Of a stretch of 47,418 nucleotides of DNA, positions 40,035 through 47,418 are shown one piece after another. Numbering within the stretch: position 1 is the first letter of the stretch; each line of letters opens with the position of its first letter. The stretch is from Pseudomonadota bacterium (GTDB lineage: Bacteria > Pseudomonadota > Alphaproteobacteria > Rhizobiales > Xanthobacteraceae), in NCBI GenBank assembly GCA_023442085.1, contig JAEZMT010000449.1, positions 1 through 47,418 on the forward strand. The letters run 5' to 3'. The notes beneath the pieces were generated by a model. The model had not been told where the DNA came from, did no database searches, and saw only the letters and a list, made by a program, of their open reading frames with translations. A program made the position numbers and the translations under genes.

Positions 40035-41834
40035 ATGGCCAAGAGCCCAGGGACGAATTTCGGGACCGGTTCCGGGTCGACCCCTGAAGAGAGCGCCGCG
40101 CCGCCGGCCGGGCCCTGGAGCCGCACCTCGGTGCCACGCACCTCTTCCGCAGCTTCCTCCGGCGGGCGGGCGCCGGCGCCCGAGAGCGACGGCCGCGTCC
40201 TCGTGGGGCGCAGCTTCCTCGGCCGGGTCGAGGCGGCGGCCACGCACGCCAAGTCGAAGGACGAATATCTCACCCTGCGCCTCGCCAATCGCCACGGCCT
40301 CGTCACCGGCGCCACCGGCACCGGCAAGACGGTGACGCTGCAAGTGCTGGCGGAAGGCTTCTCGCGGGCCGGCGTGCCGGTGTTCGCGGCCGACATCAAG
40401 GGCGACCTCTCCGGCGTCGCGGCCGAGGGCGAGCCCAAGGACTTTCTGCTGAAGCGGGCCGAGGAGGTGGGCATAGCCTACGCGCCGGACAGCTTCCCGG
40501 TGATCTTCTGGGACATGTTCGGCGAACAGGGCCACCCCGTGCGCGCCACCATCTCGGAGATGGGTCCCCTGCTGCTCGCCCGCCTGATGGGGCTGAACGA
40601 GACGCAGGAGGGCGTGCTCAACATCGTCTTCCGCATCGCCGACGAGCAGGGCCTGCTGTTGCTGGACCTGAAGGATCTCAGGGCCATGCTGGCCCACGTC
40701 TCCGCCAATGCGGCGGCGCTCACCGCCACCTACGGCAACGTCTCGGCCCAGAGCGTCGGCGCCATCCAGCGCCAGTTGCTCGTGCTGGAGAACCAGGGTG
40801 CGGACAAGTTCTTCGGCGAGCCGGCCCTCGACATCGCCGACATCATGCGGGTCGACCGCGCGGGCTACGGCACCATCAACATTCTCGCCGCCGACAAGCT
40901 CATGGGCTCGCCCCGGCTTTATTCCTGCTTCCTGCTCTGGCTGCTGTCCGAACTCTTCGAGCGGCTGCCGGAGGTGGGCGATCCGGAGAAACCCAGGCTC
41001 GTCTTCTTCTTCGACGAGGCCCACCTCCTGTTCAACGAGGCGCCCAAGGCGCTTCTGGAGAAGGTGGAGCAGGTGGTGCGGCTCATCCGCTCCAAGGGCG
41101 TCGGCGTCTATTTCGTCACGCAGAACCCGCTCGACGTGCCGGAGACCGTGCTGGCCCAGCTCGGCAACCGGGTGCAGCACGCATTGCGCGCCTTCACCCC
41201 ACGGGACCAGAGGGCGGTGAAGGCCGCCGCGGAGACCTTCCGGCCCAATCCGGATCTCGACACCGCCAAGGCCATCATGGAGCTGGGCAAGGGCGAGGCG
41301 CTGGTTTCGATGCTGGAGGGCAATGGCATCCCCTCCATGGTGGAGCGCACGCTGATCCGGCCGCCCTCCGGCCGCATCGGACCGCTCACGCCGGCCGAGC
41401 GCGCGGCCATCATGGCGAAAAGCCCGGTCGGGCACCTCTACGACACGGCGGTGGATCGCGAATCAGCGTTCGAGATGCTCCAGGCGCGGGCCGAAGAGAA
41501 GGCCCAGCCGGCGGAAGAGGCTGCACCCTCCTCGGGCGGTGGCGGCATTCTCGACAGCATCCTCGGCGGGGTGCTCGGCACCGCCACCGGTGTGCCGAAG
41601 GTGGAGCCAGCCCCGCGCGGCGGCGCGCCCCGGCAGGGTTCGACGACCCCGCGCGTGCCAAGCACGACGGGGCGCTCCAGCGGCACCGGCGCGCCCGCGC
41701 CCCGGCCGAGCACGCGCATGTCCACCACCGAGGTGGTGGTGCGGCAGGTCGCGCGATCCGTGGCGACTCAGGTGGGCTCCCAGTTGGGGAAGGCCATCCT
41801 GAGAGGTATCCTGGGGAGCATCAGCAAGCGCTGA
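40035..41834 (+). CDS. HerA-like ATPase (DUF853 helicase family)
   Basis: The 599-aa protein has Walker A GATGTGKT (about residues 92-99) and Walker B LVFFFDEAHLL (about 322-332), typical of DUF853 helicase HerA-like ATPases. The role is uncertain, possibly DNA translocation. The C-terminus has a Gly/Pro/Thr-rich linker and a short conserved tail (VVVRQVARSVATQVGSQLGK). ATG 40035 with GAGG upstream is chosen over 39888 and 39972 because the family starts here (MAKSPGTNF). Confidence 0.9.
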   Translation: MAKSPGTNFGTGSGSTPEESAAPPAGPWSRTSVPRTSSAASSGGRAPAPESDGRVLVGRSFLGRVEAAATHAKSKDEYLTLRLANRHGLVTGATGTGKTVTLQVLAEGFSRAGVPVFAADIKGDLSGVAAEGEPKDFLLKRAEEVGIAYAPDSFPVIFWDMFGEQGHPVRATISEMGPLLLARLMGLNETQEGVLNIVFRIADEQGLLLLDLKDLRAMLAHVSANAAALTATYGNVSAQSVGAIQRQLLVLENQGADKFFGEPALDIADIMRVDRAGYGTINILAADKLMGSPRLYSCFLLWLLSELFERLPEVGDPEKPRLVFFFDEAHLLFNEAPKALLEKVEQVVRLIRSKGVGVYFVTQNPLDVPETVLAQLGNRVQHALRAFTPRDQRAVKAAAETFRPNPDLDTAKAIMELGKGEALVSMLEGNGIPSMVERTLIRPPSGRIGPLTPAERAAIMAKSPVGHLYDTAVDRESAFEMLQARAEEKAQPAEEAAPSSGGGGILDSILGGVLGTATGVPKVEPAPRGGAPRQGSTTPRVPSTTGRSSGTGAPAPRPSTRMSTTEVVVRQVARSVATQVGSQLGKAILRGILGSISKR

Positions 41835-42114
41835 CGGAGCCGCCGAGGGTCGCCTTCGGTGAAGCGCTCCTTCTATGGCTTGGTTCAAGGTGCTGCCGCA
41901 CCGCGCAAAGGTACCTAACTGCAGCTTGACCGTAACCTCGCGACGCTTCGGCTTCGGCGCGGTGGAAAGTGTTGCTTCAGAAGGCTCGCAGCGGTAGTGT
42001 CATAGCGTGTCGGCGAGATTGCGGGGTCGCGTCGGCAGAGATGCTCAACGCGCGTGCCCGAGCCTTCATTCCTTGCGGATTGGAACCGAGGCGCGCCATG
42101 ACCTGGAGCGCCTC

Positions 42115-42546
42115 ATGAAGGTGTTGCCTACTGCCCGCATCGTTCTCCTCGATGCCAATATGGAACGTCGCCAGGCGACGCGCCTCGCCCTGTCCGCCCT
42201 CGGGGTCGGTTCGGTGCGCGAGGTCGCGTCCATCGACGAAGTGACCGATCCGTCCGCCCAGGGCACGGCCGATGTGCTCGTGGTGCAGGTGGACGATCCG
42301 GAGGATGCCCCTGCCAATCCCTTCCGCTTCGGTGCCGGCATTCCCGCCGTGCTCGTGGCCGAAGTGCCCGCGCAGCAACTGGTTCGGGCCGCCGGCCGGT
42401 CCGGCTATGACGCCGCCCTCGGGACGCCCATCGCGCCACGGCTGCTCTATCGCCGCATCGGCTCGGTCCTCCAGCGCGCGCGCCGTCTAGGGCGTCCTGC
42501 CTCCGCAGTGATTTCCACGCCCGCCGATCTCGTCACCGCCGGCTGA
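42115..42546 (+). CDS. Receiver-like (pseudo-response-regulator) protein
   Basis: The 143-aa protein begins MKVLPTARIVLLDANMERRQ like a receiver domain (first beta strand with acidic residue). The phosphoacceptor strand reads DVLVVQVDDPEDAP and no conserved Lys is obvious, so phosphorylation is doubtful. It has no output domain. GGAG is six bases before the ATG. Confidence 0.6.
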   Translation: MKVLPTARIVLLDANMERRQATRLALSALGVGSVREVASIDEVTDPSAQGTADVLVVQVDDPEDAPANPFRFGAGIPAVLVAEVPAQQLVRAAGRSGYDAALGTPIAPRLLYRRIGSVLQRARRLGRPASAVISTPADLVTAG

Positions 42547-42657
42547 CCTGACGCCGAACCGTCTGGCACCTTGCCAGACGGGTCCCGTCCCTCCAGCATC
42601 CCCCTGATTCCGGGCCCATCGCGGCCCGGGACAGAAGGTGCGCTGGTGGAGGACAAG

Positions 42658-44073
42658 ATGGCGGACGGTGATCGCGCGGAAACGCGCCCGGTGGAACTTG
42701 ATCCTGTCCTTCAGGCCGTGGACGCCGGTCTTGACGCGGCTCTGGCGCGCCTCTTCGATTTCCTGCGCATTCCCTCCATCTCGACCGACCCGGCCCATGC
42801 GGGCGCCTGCCGGGACGCCGCGCAATGGGTGGCTGGAGAGCTTGAGGCGCTGGGCTTTTCCGCCACCGTGCATCCCACCGCCGGCCACCCGGTGGTGGTG
42901 GCCCGAACCGACACCGGCGCGACGCGCCGCGTGTTGTTCTACGGCCATTACGATGTCCAGCCGGTGGACCCGCTCGATCTGTGGGAGACGCCGCCGTTCG
43001 AGCCCCGCCTCGGCACGACCCCGGACGGACGCCGCACCATCGTCGGCCGCGGGGCCTGCGACGACAAGGGGCAGGTGCTGACCTTTCTCGAAGCGCTCCG
43101 GGCGTTCCAGGCGACGCGCGGTGCCCTGCCCGTGGATGTCACCGTGCTGCTCGAAGGCGAGGAGGAGTGCGGCTCACCGAACCTCCCCGGCTTCCTCGCC
43201 GCCCATGCGGGAGAGCTTTCGGCCGATGTCGCGCTCGTCTGCGACACCGGCATGTGGGACCAGCGCACCCCCTCCATCACCAGCTCGCTGCGCGGCATCC
43301 TGCACACCGAGCTGACCATCGAGGGGGCTGACCGGGATCTGCATTCCGGCCTTTTCGGCGGCGCGGCGCGCAACCCCATCCATGTGCTGGCGACCATCCT
43401 CGCCGAGGCCCATGACGGCGAGGGCCGCGTCACCCTCCCCGGCTTTTATGATGATGTGCGCGAGCCGCCCGCCGAAGTGCGCGCCCGGTGGCAGGCGCTG
43501 GGCCTTACCGCCGAGGCCTTCCTGAAGCCCGTGGGCCTGTCCGTCTCCGCCGGCGAGAGCGATCGGCTGGTGATCGAGCAGATCCAGTCGCGGCCGACCT
43601 TCGAGGTCAACGGCATCTTCGGCGGCTATACCGGCGCCGGCACCAAGACCATCATCCCGGCGCGGGCGACCGCCAAGATCTCCTTCCGCCTCGTGGCGGA
43701 CCAGGACCCGGCCAAGCTGAGAGCCGGCTTCGAGACCTTCGTGGCGGCGCGCGTGCCGGCGGATTGCCGGGCCGTCTTCCACTGGGGCGAGGGCGCGCGC
43801 GCCTTCCTCGTGCCGCCGGAGAGCCCGGACCTCGGCCACGCCGCCGGCGCGCTCGCAGCGGAGTGGGGCGTTCCCCCCGTCACCATCGGCTCGGGCGGCT
43901 CCATCCCCGTCGTCGGCCAGTTCAAGGACCGGCTGGGGGTGGACACGCTGCTGATCGGCTTCGCGCTCGACGACGATCGTGTCCATTCCCCCAACGAGAA
44001 GTACGATCTCACATCCTTCCACAAGGGCACGCGCAGCTGGGTGCGGATTCTCGATGCGCTAGCGCAGCGTTAA
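42658..44073 (+). CDS. M20 family metallopeptidase (dipeptidase)
   Basis: The 471-aa protein has the di-zinc M20 residues: His-Asp in YGHYDVQPVD, bridging Asp in GRGACDDKGQ, catalytic Glu pair in LEGEEECGSP, and a C-terminal His in DRVHSPNEKYDL. It probably hydrolyses dipeptides or related amides in the cytoplasm. ATG 42658 has GGAGG upstream; a TTG at 42571 is unlikely. Confidence 0.92.
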   Translation: MADGDRAETRPVELDPVLQAVDAGLDAALARLFDFLRIPSISTDPAHAGACRDAAQWVAGELEALGFSATVHPTAGHPVVVARTDTGATRRVLFYGHYDVQPVDPLDLWETPPFEPRLGTTPDGRRTIVGRGACDDKGQVLTFLEALRAFQATRGALPVDVTVLLEGEEECGSPNLPGFLAAHAGELSADVALVCDTGMWDQRTPSITSSLRGILHTELTIEGADRDLHSGLFGGAARNPIHVLATILAEAHDGEGRVTLPGFYDDVREPPAEVRARWQALGLTAEAFLKPVGLSVSAGESDRLVIEQIQSRPTFEVNGIFGGYTGAGTKTIIPARATAKISFRLVADQDPAKLRAGFETFVAARVPADCRAVFHWGEGARAFLVPPESPDLGHAAGALAAEWGVPPVTIGSGGSIPVVGQFKDRLGVDTLLIGFALDDDRVHSPNEKYDLTSFHKGTRSWVRILDALAQR

Positions 44074-44181
44074 GCCGCGCCGACGCAAGGACGCGCCGCG
44101 GTGCGTTGACCTAACGCCAGACTTTTTCGCGTCGTGCAATCGTGCGAGGGAAGGCACTTAACGTCAGCGACGGAACCTGCC

Positions 44182-45177
44182 ATGGCCGCTCCCGCCCCCA
44201 CCATCGACACGCAGGGTCTCCTTTCGGCCTGGTGGTTCGACGGCAAGGGCGCGGCTGGCCGCATCCGGCCGGAAGAGGCGGTTTCGGCGACGGCGCCGGA
44301 GGGCGGCTTCATATGGCTGCATTTCAAGCATCTGCCCCGCATGTCGCAGACCTGGCTCCGGCAGGACATCGGGCTTGATGCGCCCGCGGTCGAATCCATG
44401 GCCGAGGACCAGTGCCGGCCGCGCTGCGTGATGTTTGCGGATGGTGCCCTGCTCTCCCTGCGCGGCATCAACCTGCAGCGCAACGCCCTGCCTGAGGAGC
44501 TGATCACCGTTCACTTGTGGGTGGATGCCCGCCGCATCGTCTCGGTTCAGCACGACTTCCTCTCGGCCATCGCCGACTTCGAGGATGCGCTCGGGCGCGG
44601 CCGCTGCCCGCGCACCCAGGGCGAGTTCGTGGCCGATCTCTCCATGCGGCTGGTCGAGCGGGTCGACGCGGTGGTGACGACGCTGATCGAGGAGGCGGAC
44701 GAGCTTGAGGATGCCGTCCTCGTCACCGAGACATCCGAGCTTCTGCCCAAGCTCGCCGTGCTGCGCCGGGTCGCCATCAAGCTGCGTCGCCACATCGCGC
44801 CCCAGCGCGAGGCACTCAATCATTTCGCCCTGGAAGACGACCCCTGGATGGGGCCGAAGGACAGGAACCGCCTGCGCGACGCGGCCGACCGGGTGGCCCG
44901 CTTCTCGGAGGAGCTGGACAGCGTGCGCGAGCGCGCGGCGGTCATCCGCGATCAGATGGTGGACGCGCGCGCGGAGCAGATGAACAAGTCCATGCTGGTG
45001 CTCGCCGTCGTGACGGTGGTGTTCGCCCCCATGACGCTCATCTCCGGCATGTTCGGCATGAACGTCGGCGGCATCCCCGGCAGCAGCGATCCCGCCGCCT
45101 TCTGGGCGCTCAGCGTGTTCCTGCTGCTGCTCGGCTTCATCCTGTTGTGGAGCTTCCGCCGGATGAAGTGGATCTGA
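44182..45177 (+). CDS. zntB: CorA/ZntB-type divalent cation transporter
   Basis: The 331-aa protein has a long cytoplasmic alpha/beta domain (~1-265) and two C-terminal membrane helices (~270-290, ~305-325). The pore motif is GMFGMNVGGIPG. The GMN signature and length suit the ZntB branch that moves Zn2+ with protons. ATG 44182 is preferred to 44134; the ribosome site is weak. The CorA-versus-ZntB distinction is from sequence pattern only. Confidence 0.88.
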   Translation: MAAPAPTIDTQGLLSAWWFDGKGAAGRIRPEEAVSATAPEGGFIWLHFKHLPRMSQTWLRQDIGLDAPAVESMAEDQCRPRCVMFADGALLSLRGINLQRNALPEELITVHLWVDARRIVSVQHDFLSAIADFEDALGRGRCPRTQGEFVADLSMRLVERVDAVVTTLIEEADELEDAVLVTETSELLPKLAVLRRVAIKLRRHIAPQREALNHFALEDDPWMGPKDRNRLRDAADRVARFSEELDSVRERAAVIRDQMVDARAEQMNKSMLVLAVVTVVFAPMTLISGMFGMNVGGIPGSSDPAAFWALSVFLLLLGFILLWSFRRMKWI

Positions 45178-45304
45178 CGGGAGCCGGGGCCGCCGGGTCG
45201 CTGCCACGGCCGCGCCCGAGGTCACGCAAAGTTCGCGGCCCTGTCGCCGCTGCGTCAACGACCATGCCGCAGATGCGGTGCGCACGGACCTTTGGAGGTT
45301 TCCC

Positions 45305-46714
45305 ATGCGCACCCTGAAATGCCTCGCCCTCGCGCTGCTCGCCGGCGCCGCCTTCGTTTCCCCGGCCCTGTCACAGACCGCCCCCAATCCGGACAAGCCC
45401 GCCGAAGGCACCGCCTTCCCGGCCGTCCTCGCCGGCCAGGTGGTTCTGCCGGCCGCGACCTTCGTCCCCGCCCCCGCCGACGCGCCGGACGCGCTGAAGA
45501 CGTCGGGCAAGTTCACTACCGCCGACCGGGCCCGCATCGACGCCATCGGCAGCGTCAAGGGCGTTAGCGTCCTGTCCAATCCCGCCGCCCCGCGAGAGAC
45601 CGGCCTTTCCCTGCCGTTCGAGGGCCAGCCGGTGCAGGGCTTCTCCGGCATCGTCTCGGAGGGCGACGGGCATTTCCTGGTGCTCACCGACAACGGCTTC
45701 GGCTCCAAGGCCAACTCCCCCGACGCCATGCTGATGGCCCACCGGCTGAAGATGGACTTCAAGGCCGGCACCATCGAGCGCGTCAAGACCATCTTCCTCA
45801 ACGATCCGGACCGGAAGGTGCCCTACCCCATCACCATGGAAGGCACCGCCACCCGCTATCTCACCGGCTCGGACTTCGATCTGGAATCGATCCAGCGCGT
45901 CGGTGACAGCCTGTGGTTCGGTGAGGAGTTCGGCCCCTTCCTCATCGAGACCGACCTCGACGGCAAGGTGAAGGCGGTGTTCGAGACCAAGGTGGACGGC
46001 AAGGTCGTGCGCTCGCCCGACCATCCGGTGGTCACCACCCCCGGCGCGCCGGACGGCAAGGTCGCGTTCAGCGTCTACCGCTCCAAGGGCTTCGAGGGCA
46101 TGGCGCTTTCCCCGGACAAGACCAAGCTCTACGCTTTGCTGGAAGGCCCGATCTTCGACGCCGCGACAGGGAGCAAGGAGAAGGTGGGCGAGACCGAGGT
46201 GCTGCGCATCGTCGAGTTCGATCTCGGCAAGCGCGAGTGGACCGGCCGCTCGTGGAAGTATCCGCTGGCGGTGGCGGGCAACGCCATCGGCGACTTCAAC
46301 ATGATCGACGACACCCACGGCCTGATCATCGAGCGCGACAGCCTGGAAGGCTCCCGCTTCAAGGCCTGCGCCGCGGGCACGGCGGAGCCCACCTGCTTCG
46401 ACAAGCCGGCCCAGTTCAAGCGCGTCTACAAGATCGCCTTCTCGCCCGCGACCGCCGGCCAGGTGGTGCGCAAGGTCGGCTATATCGACCTGCTCGCCAT
46501 CAAGGACCCCAACGGCAAGGCCAAGCAGGGCGGCACCGAGGGCGTACTGGACATGCCGTTCTTCACCATCGAGGACGTTGTGATGGTGAGCCCCACCGAG
46601 ATCGTGGTGGGCAACGACAACAACCTGCCCTACTCCGCCGGCCGGACCCCGCAGAAGAACGACGACAACGAGTTCGTGCTGCTCAGCGTGCCGGAGCTGC
46701 TCGCCGCCAAGTGA
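45305..46714 (+). CDS. Secreted esterase-like phytase family protein
   Basis: The 469-aa protein has a signal peptide (residues 1-23, ending ALSQ) and the PF13449 'esterase-like activity of phytase' pattern: GFSGIVSEGDGHFLVLTDNG near the start and SIQRVGDSLWFGEEFGPFLI in the middle. A beta-propeller fold and periplasmic location are expected. The substrate is unknown. GGAGG precedes the ATG. Confidence 0.88.
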   Translation: MRTLKCLALALLAGAAFVSPALSQTAPNPDKPAEGTAFPAVLAGQVVLPAATFVPAPADAPDALKTSGKFTTADRARIDAIGSVKGVSVLSNPAAPRETGLSLPFEGQPVQGFSGIVSEGDGHFLVLTDNGFGSKANSPDAMLMAHRLKMDFKAGTIERVKTIFLNDPDRKVPYPITMEGTATRYLTGSDFDLESIQRVGDSLWFGEEFGPFLIETDLDGKVKAVFETKVDGKVVRSPDHPVVTTPGAPDGKVAFSVYRSKGFEGMALSPDKTKLYALLEGPIFDAATGSKEKVGETEVLRIVEFDLGKREWTGRSWKYPLAVAGNAIGDFNMIDDTHGLIIERDSLEGSRFKACAAGTAEPTCFDKPAQFKRVYKIAFSPATAGQVVRKVGYIDLLAIKDPNGKAKQGGTEGVLDMPFFTIEDVVMVSPTEIVVGNDNNLPYSAGRTPQKNDDNEFVLLSVPELLAAK

Positions 46715-46753
46715 GGCGAGCAAGTGACGCGAGCAAGTGAGGCGAGCAAGTGA
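46715..46753. repeat. 13-bp tandem repeat (3 units)
   Basis: GGCGAGCAAGTGA repeated three times with one mismatch, directly after the esterase gene stop. Confidence 0.8.
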
Positions 46754-46790
46754 GGGCGAGGGCGCACGCCCTTCTGCCGCAGAAAAGCAG

Positions 46791-46816
46791 AAGGCCGGGC
46801 GCGAGCCCGGCCTTTT
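46791..46816. terminator. Bidirectional intrinsic terminator
   Basis: AAGGCCGGGC-GCGA-GCCCGGCCTT is a perfect 10-bp stem with a GNRA loop, followed by TTCG on + and preceded by AAAAG-rich sequence. It separates the convergent esterase and glycosyltransferase genes. Confidence 0.88.
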
Positions 46817-46839
46817 CGCTGCTCCGGTGCCGGATCGCC

Positions 46840-47418
46840 CTACTGCCCGGCGGCGAACACGCTCGGGAACGGGCGGCCGCGCACGTCGTAGACGGTGGCG
46901 TAGGTGACGCCCTCCCGCTCCACCTTCACCAGCAGCGGCGCCTTCACGTCGGCGCAGTAGAACTCGCCGAGGCGCATGTAGAAGTCCGCATTCTTGCTGT
47001 CGTAGGTCGTCTCGTAGCGCGGGCCGAGTTCCGCCGCGGCGGCGAAGTGCGGACCGCAGACGGCGACGCGGAGCTTGCGGCCCTGCGGGAGGGTGCGGCG
47101 ATGCTGCTCCACATATTCGTCCAGCTCTTCCGTGGCCTGCTTGAAGGCAAGGCCCCAGTAATCGAGCATGAACTGATCGTCCGCGCCCTTGATGCCGCCG
47201 ACGAAGTGGTTGTAGTAGGTGTATTCATAAGGGTGCAGGTTGTGGAAATCCACCGCCGGCACCGCCACGCCCACCGCGAAGGTCGCGGCGACGGCCGCCT
47301 GGGCGAGGCGCGGCAGGCCCTGCGCCTTCTGCCAGAGCCAGGACGCCGCATAACCACCGAGCAGCGCCAGCGCAGGCGTCACGAACACGAAGTGGCGGAT
47401 GCCGTTGTACATCACCGG
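46840..47418 (-). CDS. Membrane glycosyltransferase-like protein, C-terminal part (5' end outside window)
   Basis: The frame is open to the right edge. The visible 192 residues show YNGIRHFVFVTPALALLGGY (end of a membrane helix) and a further hydrophobic segment (AQAAVAATFAVGVAVPA), then a soluble periplasmic tail containing LHPYEYTYYNHFVGGIKGAD. This resembles the C-terminus of GT39/ArnT-like membrane glycosyltransferases. The catalytic N-terminal part is missing, so the assignment is tentative. Confidence 0.65.
   Translation of the reverse strand, partial: PVMYNGIRHFVFVTPALALLGGYAASWLWQKAQGLPRLAQAAVAATFAVGVAVPAVDFHNLHPYEYTYYNHFVGGIKGADDQFMLDYWGLAFKQATEELDEYVEQHRRTLPQGRKLRVAVCGPHFAAAAELGPRYETTYDSKNADFYMRLGEFYCADVKAPLLVKVEREGVTYATVYDVRGRPFPSVFAAGQ

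Overview
The window comes from a high-GC alphaproteobacterium of the Rhizobiales. A Xanthobacter-type strain is most likely, because the 253-aa haloacid dehalogenase and its regulator/transporter neighbourhood match, from memory, the dhl locus of Xanthobacter autotrophicus GJ10.

Layout. (1) 1-371: chromosomal flank with the 3' end of an SDR oxidoreductase. (2) 372-38787: an integrated element of about 38.3 kb bounded by a perfect 52-bp direct repeat (372-423 and 38736-38787). The repeat is the 3' half of tRNA-Thr(CGT); the functional tRNA gene is at 38737-38812 on the minus strand. (3) 38813-47418: chromosomal genes (DUF4332 protein, HerA-like ATPase, pseudo-receiver, M20 peptidase, CorA/ZntB transporter, phytase-like esterase, partial membrane glycosyltransferase).

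Inside the element, the left end is a recombination/replication module on the + strand: tyrosine integrase, orphan protein, AlpA-type HTH protein, three small coupled genes, and a PrimPol-DUF3987 replication protein. It is followed by a 33-bp inverted repeat around a pyrimidine- and AT-rich spacer that looks like an origin. The cargo (7.66-32.3 kb) begins with a haloacid utilisation block on the minus strand (DUF485 - dhlC - dhlB - HPP protein), divergent from the sigma54 activator dhlR, with a clear -24/-12 promoter between them. Next come two c-di-GMP enzymes, a Crp/Fnr regulator, groups of small rhizobial hypotheticals, cold shock protein, transglutaminase-like protein, class V aminotransferase, lipoproteins, GFA, SH3 and PsiF proteins, an SRAP protein, and a three-gene HigB-like toxin / XRE / third-gene cassette. 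The right end carries two large phage DNA-ejection-like proteins with no capsid, portal or terminase gene, a structured 5' leader ahead of an orphan gene, and one further orphan gene.

How it fits together: the integrase and AlpA-like protein probably move the element in and out of tRNA-Thr, with paired GCTGACA sites at both ends as candidate arm sites. PrimPol-DUF3987 probably replicates the excised form. The main cargo imports and dehalogenates 2-haloacids under sigma54/DhlR control. Internal repeats (a 57-bp perfect inverted repeat, a psiF scar, four REP-like hairpins) record rearrangement inside the cargo.
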